Shown: positions 40,063-48,377 of the stretch, in pieces
How the letters are laid out: every line of letters begins with the position of its first letter
Numbering within the stretch: the first letter of the stretch is position 1
Source of the DNA: Bordetella pertussis 18323
Lineage (GTDB): Bacteria > Pseudomonadota > Gammaproteobacteria > Burkholderiales > Burkholderiaceae_B
Reading direction: 5' to 3'
DNA: 64,000 nt
NCBI RefSeq assembly: GCF_000306945.1
Contig: NC_018518.1
Location: 1,178,001 to 1,242,000 of the forward strand
Program-made: the position numbers and the translations under genes
The notes under the pieces: generated by a model
What the model was told of the DNA's origin: nothing
Seen by the model: only the letters and a program-made list of their open reading frames with translations
Database searches by the model: none

Positions 40063-41439
40063 GTGGGCTTGGATGACCTGGTGGGGCAATGGCTGTTGCC
40101 GGGCATGGCGCTGGCGGCGGTTGGAGTTTTCTTCTGTATCAAAGGATATTTGCTGCGCCGCCAGATGGCACGCGATGCGCTGACCGATGCGCTGACCGTG
40201 GGCGAATTGCGCCGCCGCGTGCATGCGCTGGTGCTCGGCAAGCGCCAGCGTGTATATAGCGGGGCGATGTTCCTGGTAGAAGTGGTGCACCATCCCGAGC
40301 TGAGCGCCATGCTCGGCCTCGAAGACAACAAGCTGCTGCTGGCCATGATTGCGCAGCGCTTGCAGATGTAATCCGATTATTTCCAGGTGGCGCGCCATTC
40401 TTCGGACTCGTTCATGGTGTGGGCGCCCGATCTGGACCCGCGCTCGGCGCGCGACGTGGCGCCCGAGGTTCTCGATGCGCTGTCGCAGCCGTACGAGTTG
40501 CGTGGCCAGCCCCTGATCGTGGGGTTCCGCCTCAGCGGGGCGCTGTATGCCCAGCATGGCGCCTGTTTCGACGAGCTCGAGCGCTCCCTGCATATCGCAA
40601 TGCTGCACCTGGACGAGAGCGCCGGGGCGGCCTGGAACATGTTCGAGCCGTCCATGCTCGAACACCAGCGTCATTACCAGGGTCTCGAGCACGACCTGCG
40701 CGTGGCCCTGGTTTCCTCCTCGATGGATCAGTTCGAGGTCTGCTACCAGCCCGTCTGCGACAGCGTCACCGGCACCATCTACGGCTGCGAGGCCTTGCTG
40801 CGCTGGCATCACCCGGTCCATGGCGACGTTTCTCCGGCGCTGGTCATCGAACTGGCCGAGCGTACCGGGCTGATCGTGCCGCTGGGTGCATGGGTGCTGG
40901 AGACGGCGTGTTCGCGCGCGATCACCTGGCCGGCGGCCTGGCGCCTGCACGTCAACGTGTCGGTGCGCCAGATGTACGCCGACGAGCTGCCCGCGCAGGT
41001 GGCGCTGGCGCTGGCCGCCAGCCGCCTGAGCGCGCAGCGGCTGGTCCTGGAGATCACCGAGTCGCTGTTCATCCAGCAGTACGAGCGCCATGTGGCCACG
41101 CTCAATGGCATGCGCGCCAAGGGGGGGCGGGTGGCGCTGGATGACTTCGGCGCGGGCTATTCCAGCCTCACGCACCTGCGCCGGCTGCCGATCGACTGGG
41201 TCAAGCTGGATCGCGGCTTCGTGGCCGAGATCGAGTTCGACGCCGTCAGCCGCGAGGTGGTGTCGGCCCTGATGGGGATGTGCCGGGCCCTGGGCCTGGC
41301 GGTGGTGGCCGAAGGGGTGGAGACGCCGGCGCAGCGCGAGATCCTCAAGGCGCTGGGGTGTCGGGAAATGCAGGGTTTTCTGCTGGGCAGGCCGGTTTCG
41401 GCCGAGCGGATCCGGGAATTGGGCGCGGCAGTGTCATAA
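40063..41439 (+). pseudogene. GGDEF/EAL-domain protein interrupted by an in-frame TAA
   Basis: Begins at GTG 40063 after AGGGGGC with a membrane helix (LLPGMALAAVGVFFCIKGYLL). A degenerate GGDEF domain follows whose signature position reads SSDSF, so cyclase activity is not expected. TAA at 40369-40371 stops translation at residue 102, but the same frame continues (SDYFQVARHSSDSFMVWAP) to an apparently intact EAL phosphodiesterase: [55 protein letters not shown] and [16 protein letters not shown] to TAA is the simplest change. Restart at GTG 40387 or ATG 40414 might yield free EAL protein. Confidence 0.88.
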
Positions 41440-41440
41440 T

Positions 41441-41464
41441 CGGGGTTGACCGTAACCCCGTTTT
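41441..41464 (+). terminator. Intrinsic terminator between the EAL gene and aroC
   Basis: CGGGGTT and AACCCCG (7-bp perfect stem) around GACCGT, then TTTT. It begins directly after the EAL stop and ends 16 bases before the aroC ATG. Depending on where transcription of aroC starts, it could also act as an attenuator. Confidence 0.75.
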
Positions 41465-41480
41465 CGCGCGAAGCCTTCTT

Positions 41481-42542
41481 ATGTCCGGCAATACTCTGGG
41501 AACCCTTTTCTGCGTCACGAATTTTGGCGAGTCGCATGGCCCGGCCATCGGCTGTGTGGTGGACGGCTGCCCGCCCGGGCTGCCGCTGGAGGCCGCCGAC
41601 ATCCAGGCCGAGCTCGACCGGCGCCGCCCCGGCACGTCGCGCCACGTCACGCAGCGCCAGGAAGCCGACCAGGTCGAGATCCTGTCGGGCGTGTACGAAG
41701 GGGTCACCACGGGCACGCCCATCGGGCTGCTGATCCGCAACACCGACGCGCGCAGCAAGGATTACTCCAATATCGCCGACACCTTCCGGCCCGGCCACGC
41801 CGACTTCGCCTATTGGCGCAAGTACGGCGTGCGCGACCCGCGTGGCGGCGGGCGCTCGTCGGCGCGCCTGACCGCGCCCACGGTGGCCGCCGGCGCGATC
41901 GCCAAGAAATGGCTGGCCAGCCAGTTCGGGGTGCGGGTGCGCGGGTACATGAGCCAACTGGGCCCCATCGCCATCCCGTTCTCCAGCTGGGACGACGTGC
42001 CGGGCAATGCCTTCTACGCGCCCAACGCGGCCGTGGTGCCCGAACTGGAAGCCTACATGGACCAGCTGCGCCGCGACGGCGGCTCGGTCGGCGCGCGCAT
42101 CGAGGTGGTGGCCGAAGGGCTGCCGGCAGGGTGGGGCGAGCCCATCTACGATCGCCTCGATGCGGACATCGCCCACGCCATGATGGGCCTGAACGCGGTC
42201 AAGGGCGTGTCGCTGGGCGCTGGCTTCGAGAGCATCGCGCAGCGCGGTTCCGAGCACGGCGACGAGATCACCCCGGAAGGCTTCGCCAGCAATCACGCGG
42301 GCGGCGTGCTGGGCGGCATTTCGACCGGCCAGCCGATTACCGTGTCGCTGGCGATCAAGCCCACTTCCAGCATCCGGGTCGAACGGCGCTCGGTCAACCG
42401 CGCCGGCGAGCCGGTGATGGTGCAGACTCTCGGCCGCCACGATCCTTGCGTGGGCATCCGCGCCACGCCCATCGCCGAGGCGCTGCTGGCGCTGGTGCTC
42501 ATCGACCATGCGTTGCGCCAGCGCGCCCAGTGCGGCGGATAG
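41481..42542 (+). CDS. aroC: Chorismate synthase
   Basis: Last step of the shikimate pathway: EPSP to chorismate with reduced FMN. The 353-aa product begins [18 protein letters not shown], one of the family signatures. It continues [20 protein letters not shown] and [20 protein letters not shown], then [20 protein letters not shown]. Near the C-terminus is [23 protein letters not shown] at 41481 is chosen; an in-frame ATG at 41280 lies inside the EAL gene and adds unrelated sequence. Confidence 0.96.
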   Translation: MSGNTLGTLFCVTNFGESHGPAIGCVVDGCPPGLPLEAADIQAELDRRRPGTSRHVTQRQEADQVEILSGVYEGVTTGTPIGLLIRNTDARSKDYSNIADTFRPGHADFAYWRKYGVRDPRGGGRSSARLTAPTVAAGAIAKKWLASQFGVRVRGYMSQLGPIAIPFSSWDDVPGNAFYAPNAAVVPELEAYMDQLRRDGGSVGARIEVVAEGLPAGWGEPIYDRLDADIAHAMMGLNAVKGVSLGAGFESIAQRGSEHGDEITPEGFASNHAGGVLGGISTGQPITVSLAIKPTSSIRVERRSVNRAGEPVMVQTLGRHDPCVGIRATPIAEALLALVLIDHALRQRAQCGG

Positions 42543-42575
42543 CGCGGCGCATGTGCCTTGCCCAGGGAGGCAACC

Positions 42576-43412
42576 ATGAAACCCGTCATCCAGACTTTCC
42601 TGCGCGCCGCCGCCGTGGCCGGCCTGGCGCTGCTGGCCGGCTGCGCCGGCGTCAGCACGACGCAGTCCGGCGCGATCGGCGTGGACCGCACCCAATACAT
42701 GTCGAGCCTGGTGCCCGAGCAGGCGCTGGTGCAGGAGGCCGGGCAGCAGTATGCCGAGATCGTCCAGGAGGCCCGCGCCAAGGGGCTGCTTGACCGCGAC
42801 CCGGCGCAATTGTCGCGCGTGCGCGCCATTTCCCAGCGCCTGATCGCGCAGACCGGGGTGTTTCGCGCCGACGCGGCCAACTGGCCATGGGAAGTGCATG
42901 TGCTGTCGGTCGACGAGGTCAACGCCTGGTGCATGCCCGGCGGCAAGATTGCCGTCTACACGGGCCTGCTCGCCCATATCAAGCCGACCGACGACGAACT
43001 GGCGGCGGTGCTGGGCCACGAGATCGCGCATGCGTTGCGCGAGCACGCGCGCGAGCGCGTCTCGCAGCAGATGGCGACCAGCATCGGCCTGTCGGTGCTG
43101 TCCATGGCCACCGGTTCGCCCGGCGCGTCCGACCTGGGCGGCAAGCTGACCGAAGTCATGTTCACCTTGCCCAACAGCCGCACGCACGAGACCGAGGCCG
43201 ATCGCATGGGCGTCGAACTGGCCGCGCGCGCCGGTTTCGATCCGCGCGCCGCCGTCACGCTGTGGCAGAAAATGGGCGCGGCCGACGGCAATGCGCCGCC
43301 GGAGTTCCTGTCCACCCACCCGTCGGCCAGTACCCGCATCGGCGAATTGCAGCAGGCCTTGCAGAAGGTATTGCCGCTGTACGAGCAGGCGCGCGGCCAG
43401 GCCGCCAAATAG
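42576..43412 (+). CDS. M48-family metalloprotease lipoprotein
   Basis: 278-aa Zn-dependent protease. The signal peptide ends in a lipobox (LALLAGC, Cys about residue 26), so it is a periplasmic lipoprotein. The zinc site is VLGHEIAHALREHARERV, the third ligand is in HETEADRMGVELAARAGFDP, and TLPNSRTHE precedes it. It resembles LoiP/YcaL-type outer-membrane quality-control proteases. ATG at 42576 follows GGGAGGCAACC; an in-frame ATG at 42558 is rejected because it would fall ahead of that ribosome-binding site. Confidence 0.88.
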   Translation: MKPVIQTFLRAAAVAGLALLAGCAGVSTTQSGAIGVDRTQYMSSLVPEQALVQEAGQQYAEIVQEARAKGLLDRDPAQLSRVRAISQRLIAQTGVFRADAANWPWEVHVLSVDEVNAWCMPGGKIAVYTGLLAHIKPTDDELAAVLGHEIAHALREHARERVSQQMATSIGLSVLSMATGSPGASDLGGKLTEVMFTLPNSRTHETEADRMGVELAARAGFDPRAAVTLWQKMGAADGNAPPEFLSTHPSASTRIGELQQALQKVLPLYEQARGQAAK

Positions 43413-43421
43413 GCCGCGCGT

Positions 43422-43964
43422 TCAGGCCGGGCTGACGGGCGCGGCCAGGCGCGCGATCGTGGTGTCCAGCGGCCAGGCCAGGCGCTCGACGAGATCGGCG
43501 ACCGCGTCGTAGTCGTCCAGGGCCACGCGCGGCAGGGTGCCGTGCGGCGGCGCGGCGTCGCAGGCGATGGCGCCGATGCTCGGGTCGTCGGGGAACAGCC
43601 ACGGCTTGCCGTTGGCGTGGCGATGCACCTCTATCTTGATATGCGCGTTGCGCTTGAAGCCTTCGACCAGGATGAAGTCGACCGGGCACATGCGCGCCAG
43701 CAGCTCGCCCAGCTCGGGTTCGGGTTCGTCGCGCAGTTCGTGCATCAGCGCCCAGCGCGCCGACGAGGCGATCAGCACTTCGGTCGCGCCGGCTTCGCGG
43801 TGGCGGAACGAGTCCTTGCCCGGCGTGTCGATATCGAAGGTATGGTGGGCGTGCTTGAGCGTGGAGACGCTGTGGCCGCGTGCCTTCAGGCACGGGATCA
43901 GGCGCGAGAGCAATTGCGTCTTGCCCGCGCCGCTCCATCCGGCAAAACCTATGATTCGTGTCAT
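43422..43964 (-). CDS. mobB: Molybdopterin-guanine dinucleotide biosynthesis protein B
   Basis: GTP-binding adaptor thought to help MobA attach GMP to molybdopterin. The 180-aa product has the P-loop IIGFAGWSGAGKTQLLSRLI at the N-terminus, LKHAHHTFDIDTPGKDSFRH and DFILVEGFKRNAHIKIEVHR. It is last of mobA-moeA-mobB on the minus strand, 13 bases after moeA. The cofactor made here is what the formate dehydrogenase encoded downstream requires. Confidence 0.93.
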   Translation of the reverse strand: MTRIIGFAGWSGAGKTQLLSRLIPCLKARGHSVSTLKHAHHTFDIDTPGKDSFRHREAGATEVLIASSARWALMHELRDEPEPELGELLARMCPVDFILVEGFKRNAHIKIEVHRHANGKPWLFPDDPSIGAIACDAAPPHGTLPRVALDDYDAVADLVERLAWPLDTTIARLAAPVSPA

Positions 43965-43977
43965 GCTGGTCGGTTCG

Positions 43978-45270
43978 TCAGATCACGCCGTCGAACGGTA
44001 GCACGTCGACCGGCTCGCCGGCGGCGATGTTGCCCTGGTCGTGGTGCAGCACCAGCAGGCCGTTGGCCTGGCTCATGCTGCGCAGGATCCCCGAGCCTTG
44101 CGATCCGGTGATCGCCGCCTGCCAGCCGCCGCCTGGCGCCGGCGTCACGATGGCGCGCTGGTACTCGGTGCGGCCGGGTTTCTTGCGGATGGGCTGGGCG
44201 GCCACGCAGCGCAGCCAGGGCATGGGCTGCGCGGTGGCGCCGCTCATGGTCAGCAGGGCGTCGCGCACCAGGGCGTAGAAGGTCACCATTACCGCCACGG
44301 GATTGCCGGGCAGGCCGAACAGGATGGCGTCGCGGCCGTTGCTGTGGATGCGGCCGATGGCCAGGGGGCGGCCCGGGCGCATCGCGATCTTCCAGAACAG
44401 CACGTCGCCCAGCTTGGCCATCACTTTCTTGGTGTAGTCGGCCTCGCCGACGCTGACCCCGCCCGAGGTGATGACCACGTCGGCATTGTCCGCGGCCGCG
44501 CTGAACGCGGTTTCCAGCGCGTGCGGGTCGTCGCGCACCACGCCCAGGTCCAGCACTTCCACGCCCAGGCGCTGCAGCATGCTCCAGATGGTGTAGCGAT
44601 TGCTGTCATAGACGCAGCCTGGGTCCAGCGGCTCGCCGATCGAGCGCAGTTCGTCGCCGGTGGAGAAGAACGCCACGCGCAGGCGGCGCACGACCGGCAC
44701 TTCCGCCTGGGCCAGCGAGGCCAGCAGGCCGATGTCGGCCGGGCGCAGCACGCGGCCGGCCGTCAGCGCGTTCTCGCCCAGCGCCAGGTCTTCGCCGGCC
44801 AGGCGGCGGTTGTCGCCGGGGCGCACGGCGCCGGCCGGTACCACGATGCGGTCGCCGTCCTGGCGCACGAACTCCTGCGGGATCACGGTGTCCAGTCCGT
44901 CGGGCATGACCGCGCCGGTCATGATGCGCACGCACTGGCCCGGCCCCACCGTGCCCTGGTAGTTGTCGCCGGCCAGCCCGCTGCCGACCACCCGCAGGGG
45001 CGTGTCGGCCCCGCCGGCCAGCTCGGCGCCCGCGAAGGCATAGCCGTCCATGGCCGAGTTGTCGTGGGCCGGGACGTTCAGGGTCGAGACGATGTCGTGC
45101 GCCAGCACGCGGCCCAGCGCCGAGCGCAGCGGCAGCCATTCGACCGCGTTCAGGCGCGGGACCAGGCGATCGATGAACTCGCGCGCCTGCGAGATGGGCA
45201 GCGCGTCAGGATCGTAGCCATTGACACAGGAAGCGATCTCTTCGAGGCTGGGGGTGGGGGCGTGGTTCAT
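43978..45270 (-). CDS. moeA: Molybdopterin molybdenumtransferase
   Basis: Inserts molybdenum (or tungsten) into adenylylated molybdopterin. The 430-aa product has [19 protein letters not shown] near residue 75, [20 protein letters not shown], and [24 protein letters not shown] [16 protein letters not shown]. Further on are [20 protein letters not shown] (the Mo-insertion site) and [18 protein letters not shown] at 45270 overlaps mobA by four bases. Confidence 0.93.
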   Translation of the reverse strand: MNHAPTPSLEEIASCVNGYDPDALPISQAREFIDRLVPRLNAVEWLPLRSALGRVLAHDIVSTLNVPAHDNSAMDGYAFAGAELAGGADTPLRVVGSGLAGDNYQGTVGPGQCVRIMTGAVMPDGLDTVIPQEFVRQDGDRIVVPAGAVRPGDNRRLAGEDLALGENALTAGRVLRPADIGLLASLAQAEVPVVRRLRVAFFSTGDELRSIGEPLDPGCVYDSNRYTIWSMLQRLGVEVLDLGVVRDDPHALETAFSAAADNADVVITSGGVSVGEADYTKKVMAKLGDVLFWKIAMRPGRPLAIGRIHSNGRDAILFGLPGNPVAVMVTFYALVRDALLTMSGATAQPMPWLRCVAAQPIRKKPGRTEYQRAIVTPAPGGGWQAAITGSQGSGILRSMSQANGLLVLHHDQGNIAAGEPVDVLPFDGVI

Positions 45271-45860
45271 GATTGCAGCTGTCGTAGTTCGGCCAGCGTG
45301 TTGGCGCCGGCAAAGGCTTGGGCGTCGTCGAAGCGCACGATGGCGCAGCGGTGCTGGTTGGCCCAGATCTCGGTCTTGCGCTGGCCGCTGTGCAGGAACT
45401 CGAGCAGGCTGTCGAGCAGGTCGATGCGCATCAGGCAGAACACCGGCTGGGTGCGCAGGGCGCCATCGGCGGTCGTGGCCGCCATGGCGATCTGCGCGCC
45501 TTCGGCGATCAGCGCGTCGGCCAGGCGGCTCACCATGTCGGCCGGGAAGTTCGGCGTGTCGCAGGGCGCGGTCACCATGTACGGCGTCTCGCAGCGTTCC
45601 AGGCCGGCGGCAAAGCCTGCCAGCGGGCCGGGAAAATCGGGCAGCGCGTCCGGCCAGACGGGTGCGCCCATGGCCTCGTAGGCGGCCAGGTTGCGGTTGG
45701 CGTTGATCATGATATCGCCAACCTGGGGCCCCAGGCGCAGCAGCGTGTGCATGGCCAGCGGCATGCCATGGAAATTCTGCAGGCCCTTGTCCACGCTTCC
45801 CATGCGGCTTGCGCGCCCGCCCGCGAGGATCAGGCCGGTGATGTCGTTCTTGTCTATCAT
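45267..45860 (-). CDS. mobA: Molybdenum cofactor guanylyltransferase
   Basis: Transfers GMP from GTP to Mo-molybdopterin, giving the bis-MGD cofactor of DMSO-reductase-family enzymes. The 197-aa product opens with [21 protein letters not shown] (the nucleotidyltransferase GG..RM..DK motif). It also has [19 protein letters not shown] with the metal-binding Asp. First gene of the mobA-moeA-mobB set, divergent from mrp by 152 bases. Confidence 0.93.
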   Translation of the reverse strand: MIDKNDITGLILAGGRASRMGSVDKGLQNFHGMPLAMHTLLRLGPQVGDIMINANRNLAAYEAMGAPVWPDALPDFPGPLAGFAAGLERCETPYMVTAPCDTPNFPADMVSRLADALIAEGAQIAMAATTADGALRTQPVFCLMRIDLLDSLLEFLHSGQRKTEIWANQHRCAIVRFDDAQAFAGANTLAELRQLQS

Positions 45861-46012
45861 GAGAGTGGCTTGTATCCATCAGGCACGATGGCGGCAGTAT
45901 AGACGACCCCCCGTCGGCCGCAGCGGTGCGCGCTGGGGGGGCTCTGCTAAGATCGGCTTATGGCCGCCACCGTGGCGTGCCCCCCTTTGTCGAACCCCTA
46001 TCGAAGGCCCAA

Positions 46013-47110
46013 ATGGTCGCCTCTGAATCCATACTGCAAGCGTTGCAAACCGTCATTGACCCCAATACCGGCAAGGACCTGGTCACCACGCGGGCGATCC
46101 GCAATCTCGAGGTCAACGGCGCGGACGTGACGTTCGATGCCCAGCTCGGCTATCCCGCCAAGAGCCAGATCCCGGCGCTGCGGCGCGCGCTGATTGCCGC
46201 GGCCCGCGGCGTGGCCGGCGTGGACAACGTTTCGGTCAACATGCAAAGCGTCATCGAGACGCACGCCGTGCCGCGCGGCATTGCCCTGCTGCCCAACGTG
46301 AAGAACGTGATCGCGGTTGCCTCGGGTAAGGGCGGCGTCGGCAAAAGCACCACCGCCGTCAACCTGGCCCTGGCGCTGGCCGCCGAGGGCGCGCGCGTCG
46401 GCCTGCTCGACGCCGACATCTATGGCCCCAGCCAGGCGCAGATGATGGGCATCGAGGGACGCCCGCAGAGCGAAGACGGCAAGACCATGGAGCCGCTGGA
46501 AAACTACGGCGTGCAAGTGATGTCGATCGGCTTCCTGGTCGACGCCGACGAGGCCATGATCTGGCGCGGCCCGATGGCGGTGCAGGCGCTCGAACAGCTG
46601 CTGCGCCAGACCAACTGGAAGAACCTCGACTATCTCGTCATCGACATGCCGCCGGGCACCGGCGACATCCATCTGACCCTCAGCCAGAAAGTGCCGGTGA
46701 CCGGCGCGGTCATCGTGACCACGCCGCAGGACATTGCCTTGCTCGACGCCCGCAAGGGGGTGAAAATGTTCGAGAAGGTCGGCGTTCCCATCGTCGGCGT
46801 GGTCGAGAACATGGCCGTGCACGTCTGTAGCCAGTGCGGCCATGCCGAACATATCTTCGGCCAGGGCGGCGGCCAGCGGATGGCGCAGGATTACGGCCTG
46901 GCCTACCTGGGCGCCTTGCCGCTGGACATCAACATCCGCCAGCAGGCCGACGGCGGCCGGCCTTCGGTGGTGGCCGACCCGGATGGCGAAGTCGCCGGCC
47001 TGTACAAGGACGTGGCCCGCCAGGTGGCGGTGGCGGTCGCCGCCATGGGCAAGGACTACTCGTCCAAGTTTTCTTCCATTTCCATCAGCCGCGCGCCCGC
47101 GGGCGGGTGA
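46013..47110 (+). CDS. apbC: Mrp/ApbC-family iron-sulfur cluster carrier ATPase
   Basis: P-loop ATPase that can bind and transfer Fe-S clusters. The 365-aa protein has an N-terminal MIP18/DUF59 domain (residues 1-90: QTVIDPNTGKDLVTTRAIRN). The deviant Walker A is AVASGKGGVGKSTTAVNLAL, with DADIYGPSQAQMMG, DMPPGTGDIHLTLSQKVPVT and the CxxC of CSQCGHAEHIFGQGGG. An in-frame ATG at 45926 is rejected because its extra 29 residues are not family-like. Its place before the Fe-S-rich formate dehydrogenase cluster may be functional. Confidence 0.92.
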   Translation: MVASESILQALQTVIDPNTGKDLVTTRAIRNLEVNGADVTFDAQLGYPAKSQIPALRRALIAAARGVAGVDNVSVNMQSVIETHAVPRGIALLPNVKNVIAVASGKGGVGKSTTAVNLALALAAEGARVGLLDADIYGPSQAQMMGIEGRPQSEDGKTMEPLENYGVQVMSIGFLVDADEAMIWRGPMAVQALEQLLRQTNWKNLDYLVIDMPPGTGDIHLTLSQKVPVTGAVIVTTPQDIALLDARKGVKMFEKVGVPIVGVVENMAVHVCSQCGHAEHIFGQGGGQRMAQDYGLAYLGALPLDINIRQQADGGRPSVVADPDGEVAGLYKDVARQVAVAVAAMGKDYSSKFSSISISRAPAGG

Positions 47111-47116
47111 CGAACC

Positions 47117-47677
47117 ATGAGCGATACCCTTCCCCTGAGCATGGAAGTCGCGGTGGTGATGCGCAAGGAGCGCATCGTCGGCGAGATGAGCCGTTGGCAG
47201 GACAGCCGCTGGGTGCTGGAGGACGTGGTGCCCGACGAGCCTGGCTTCGGCCGCGCGCCGCGCATGCTCTACCACGACGAGAACCAGCAGCGCTGGCTGC
47301 ATCCGGGGCTTACCGTGCGCCTGTTCAAGGACGACGCGGAAGGGTATCTGCTCAATGTTTCGGCGCCGGCGCCGTGCTGGTTCGTGTTGTGGCGCATGGA
47401 GGAGGAGCCTGGCGTGGCCAGCGAGCCGCTGGCGCGGCCCGAGATCGTCACGCTCAGCTACCACGACGCCGGACGCTGGCTCGATGCGCAGGAAACGGTG
47501 GAGCAGATCCCCGCTCCGGCGTACATCGTCCAATGGCTGCATGCGTTCGTGCAGGCCCATTACGTGCCGGAACCCAAGCGGCGCCGGCGCCCGGTCAGCT
47601 TCCAGCCCCTGCAGGACCGCTTTGGCAACCCGGCCTCGGTCAGCACCACCAAGAAGCGCGGCGGAGGCGAGCCATGA
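47117..47677 (+). CDS. DUF3305-type protein of the formate dehydrogenase cluster
   Basis: 186-aa soluble protein without a signal peptide: LSMEVAVVMRKERIVGEMSR, RWQDSRWVLEDVVPDE, HPGLTVRLFKDDAEGYLLNV, VLWRMEEE and PVSFQPLQDRFGNPASVSTT. It matches the pattern of DUF3305 proteins found with formate dehydrogenase operons in Beta- and Alphaproteobacteria. Function unknown; a maturation or assembly role is only inferred from context. It starts six bases after mrp and overlaps the next gene by four. Confidence 0.78.
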   Translation: MSDTLPLSMEVAVVMRKERIVGEMSRWQDSRWVLEDVVPDEPGFGRAPRMLYHDENQQRWLHPGLTVRLFKDDAEGYLLNVSAPAPCWFVLWRMEEEPGVASEPLARPEIVTLSYHDAGRWLDAQETVEQIPAPAYIVQWLHAFVQAHYVPEPKRRRRPVSFQPLQDRFGNPASVSTTKKRGGGEP

Positions 47678-48354
47678 GCCAGGATCCGGCCGGCTTCATA
47701 GGCCGCTGGTCGCGCCGCAAGAGCGAGGCGCGCCAGCAGGCCGAGACCGCCGCCGACCCGGCCGCCGGCGTTGCGCAGGCGTCGCTGGCCGATACGCCGT
47801 TCGCTGGCGCGCCGGCCGTTGCGGACCGGCCCGAGGAGACGCCCGAACGCGCCGATGCGGCGCCCGTCCAGGCGCCGGGCCCGGCCGCGGATGCCGAAAC
47901 CGACTTGCCGCTGCCCACCTTGGACGATGTGCGGGCGTTGACGCTGGATTCGGATTTTTCCCGATTCGTGGCGGGAGGCGTGTCGCCCGATGTCAAGAAC
48001 GCGGCCTTGAAGAAACTGTTCACCGATCCGCATTACAACGTCATGGACGGCCTGGACGTCTACATCGACGACTACACGCAACTGGAGGGTCTGCCCCAGG
48101 AGACCGTGCGCAGGATGGCCAGCGCCAAGGTGTTCAAGCTGTTCGAGGAGGACGAGCCCGCGTCGGCGCAGGGCGAGCCGGCGGACGGCGCGTGCGGCCC
48201 AGGGCAGCAGGCGCCTGGCGCCATGGCCGAGCCCGACGCCGCGCCGGCCGTGCCCGCGAGCGCGCCGGATGCGATACAGTCCGCCTTGCCGCGCGACGAC
48301 GCGGCCGGGCCGGCAGACGGCCCGCTTCCCGACGCCGAGCCGCGGCGCGATTGA
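47674..48354 (+). CDS. DUF3306-type protein of the formate dehydrogenase cluster
   Basis: 226-aa acidic, Ala/Pro-rich protein. A conserved N-terminus FIGRWSRRKSEARQQ is followed by a low-complexity stretch (residues ~25-80). The conserved core is LPLPTLDDVRALTLDSDFSR, FVAGGVSPDVKNAALKKLFT and DGLDVYIDDYTQLEG, with a further disordered tail. The core matches DUF3306 proteins, regular partners of DUF3305 in formate dehydrogenase clusters. No catalytic residues are recognisable. Overlaps the upstream gene by four bases; 23 bases precede the ferredoxin gene. Confidence 0.78.
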   Translation: MSQDPAGFIGRWSRRKSEARQQAETAADPAAGVAQASLADTPFAGAPAVADRPEETPERADAAPVQAPGPAADAETDLPLPTLDDVRALTLDSDFSRFVAGGVSPDVKNAALKKLFTDPHYNVMDGLDVYIDDYTQLEGLPQETVRRMASAKVFKLFEEDEPASAQGEPADGACGPGQQAPGAMAEPDAAPAVPASAPDAIQSALPRDDAAGPADGPLPDAEPRRD

Positions 48355-48377
48355 TACAGCCAGGAAGTCTGTTTGCC

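Noticed and set aside
40387..41439. Independent EAL-only gene
   Set aside because: It shares the frame with the upstream 102-codon piece, and the sequence between (SDYFQVAR) continues the degenerate GGDEF domain directly, so one gene with a nonsense codon is more likely. Restart remains possible.
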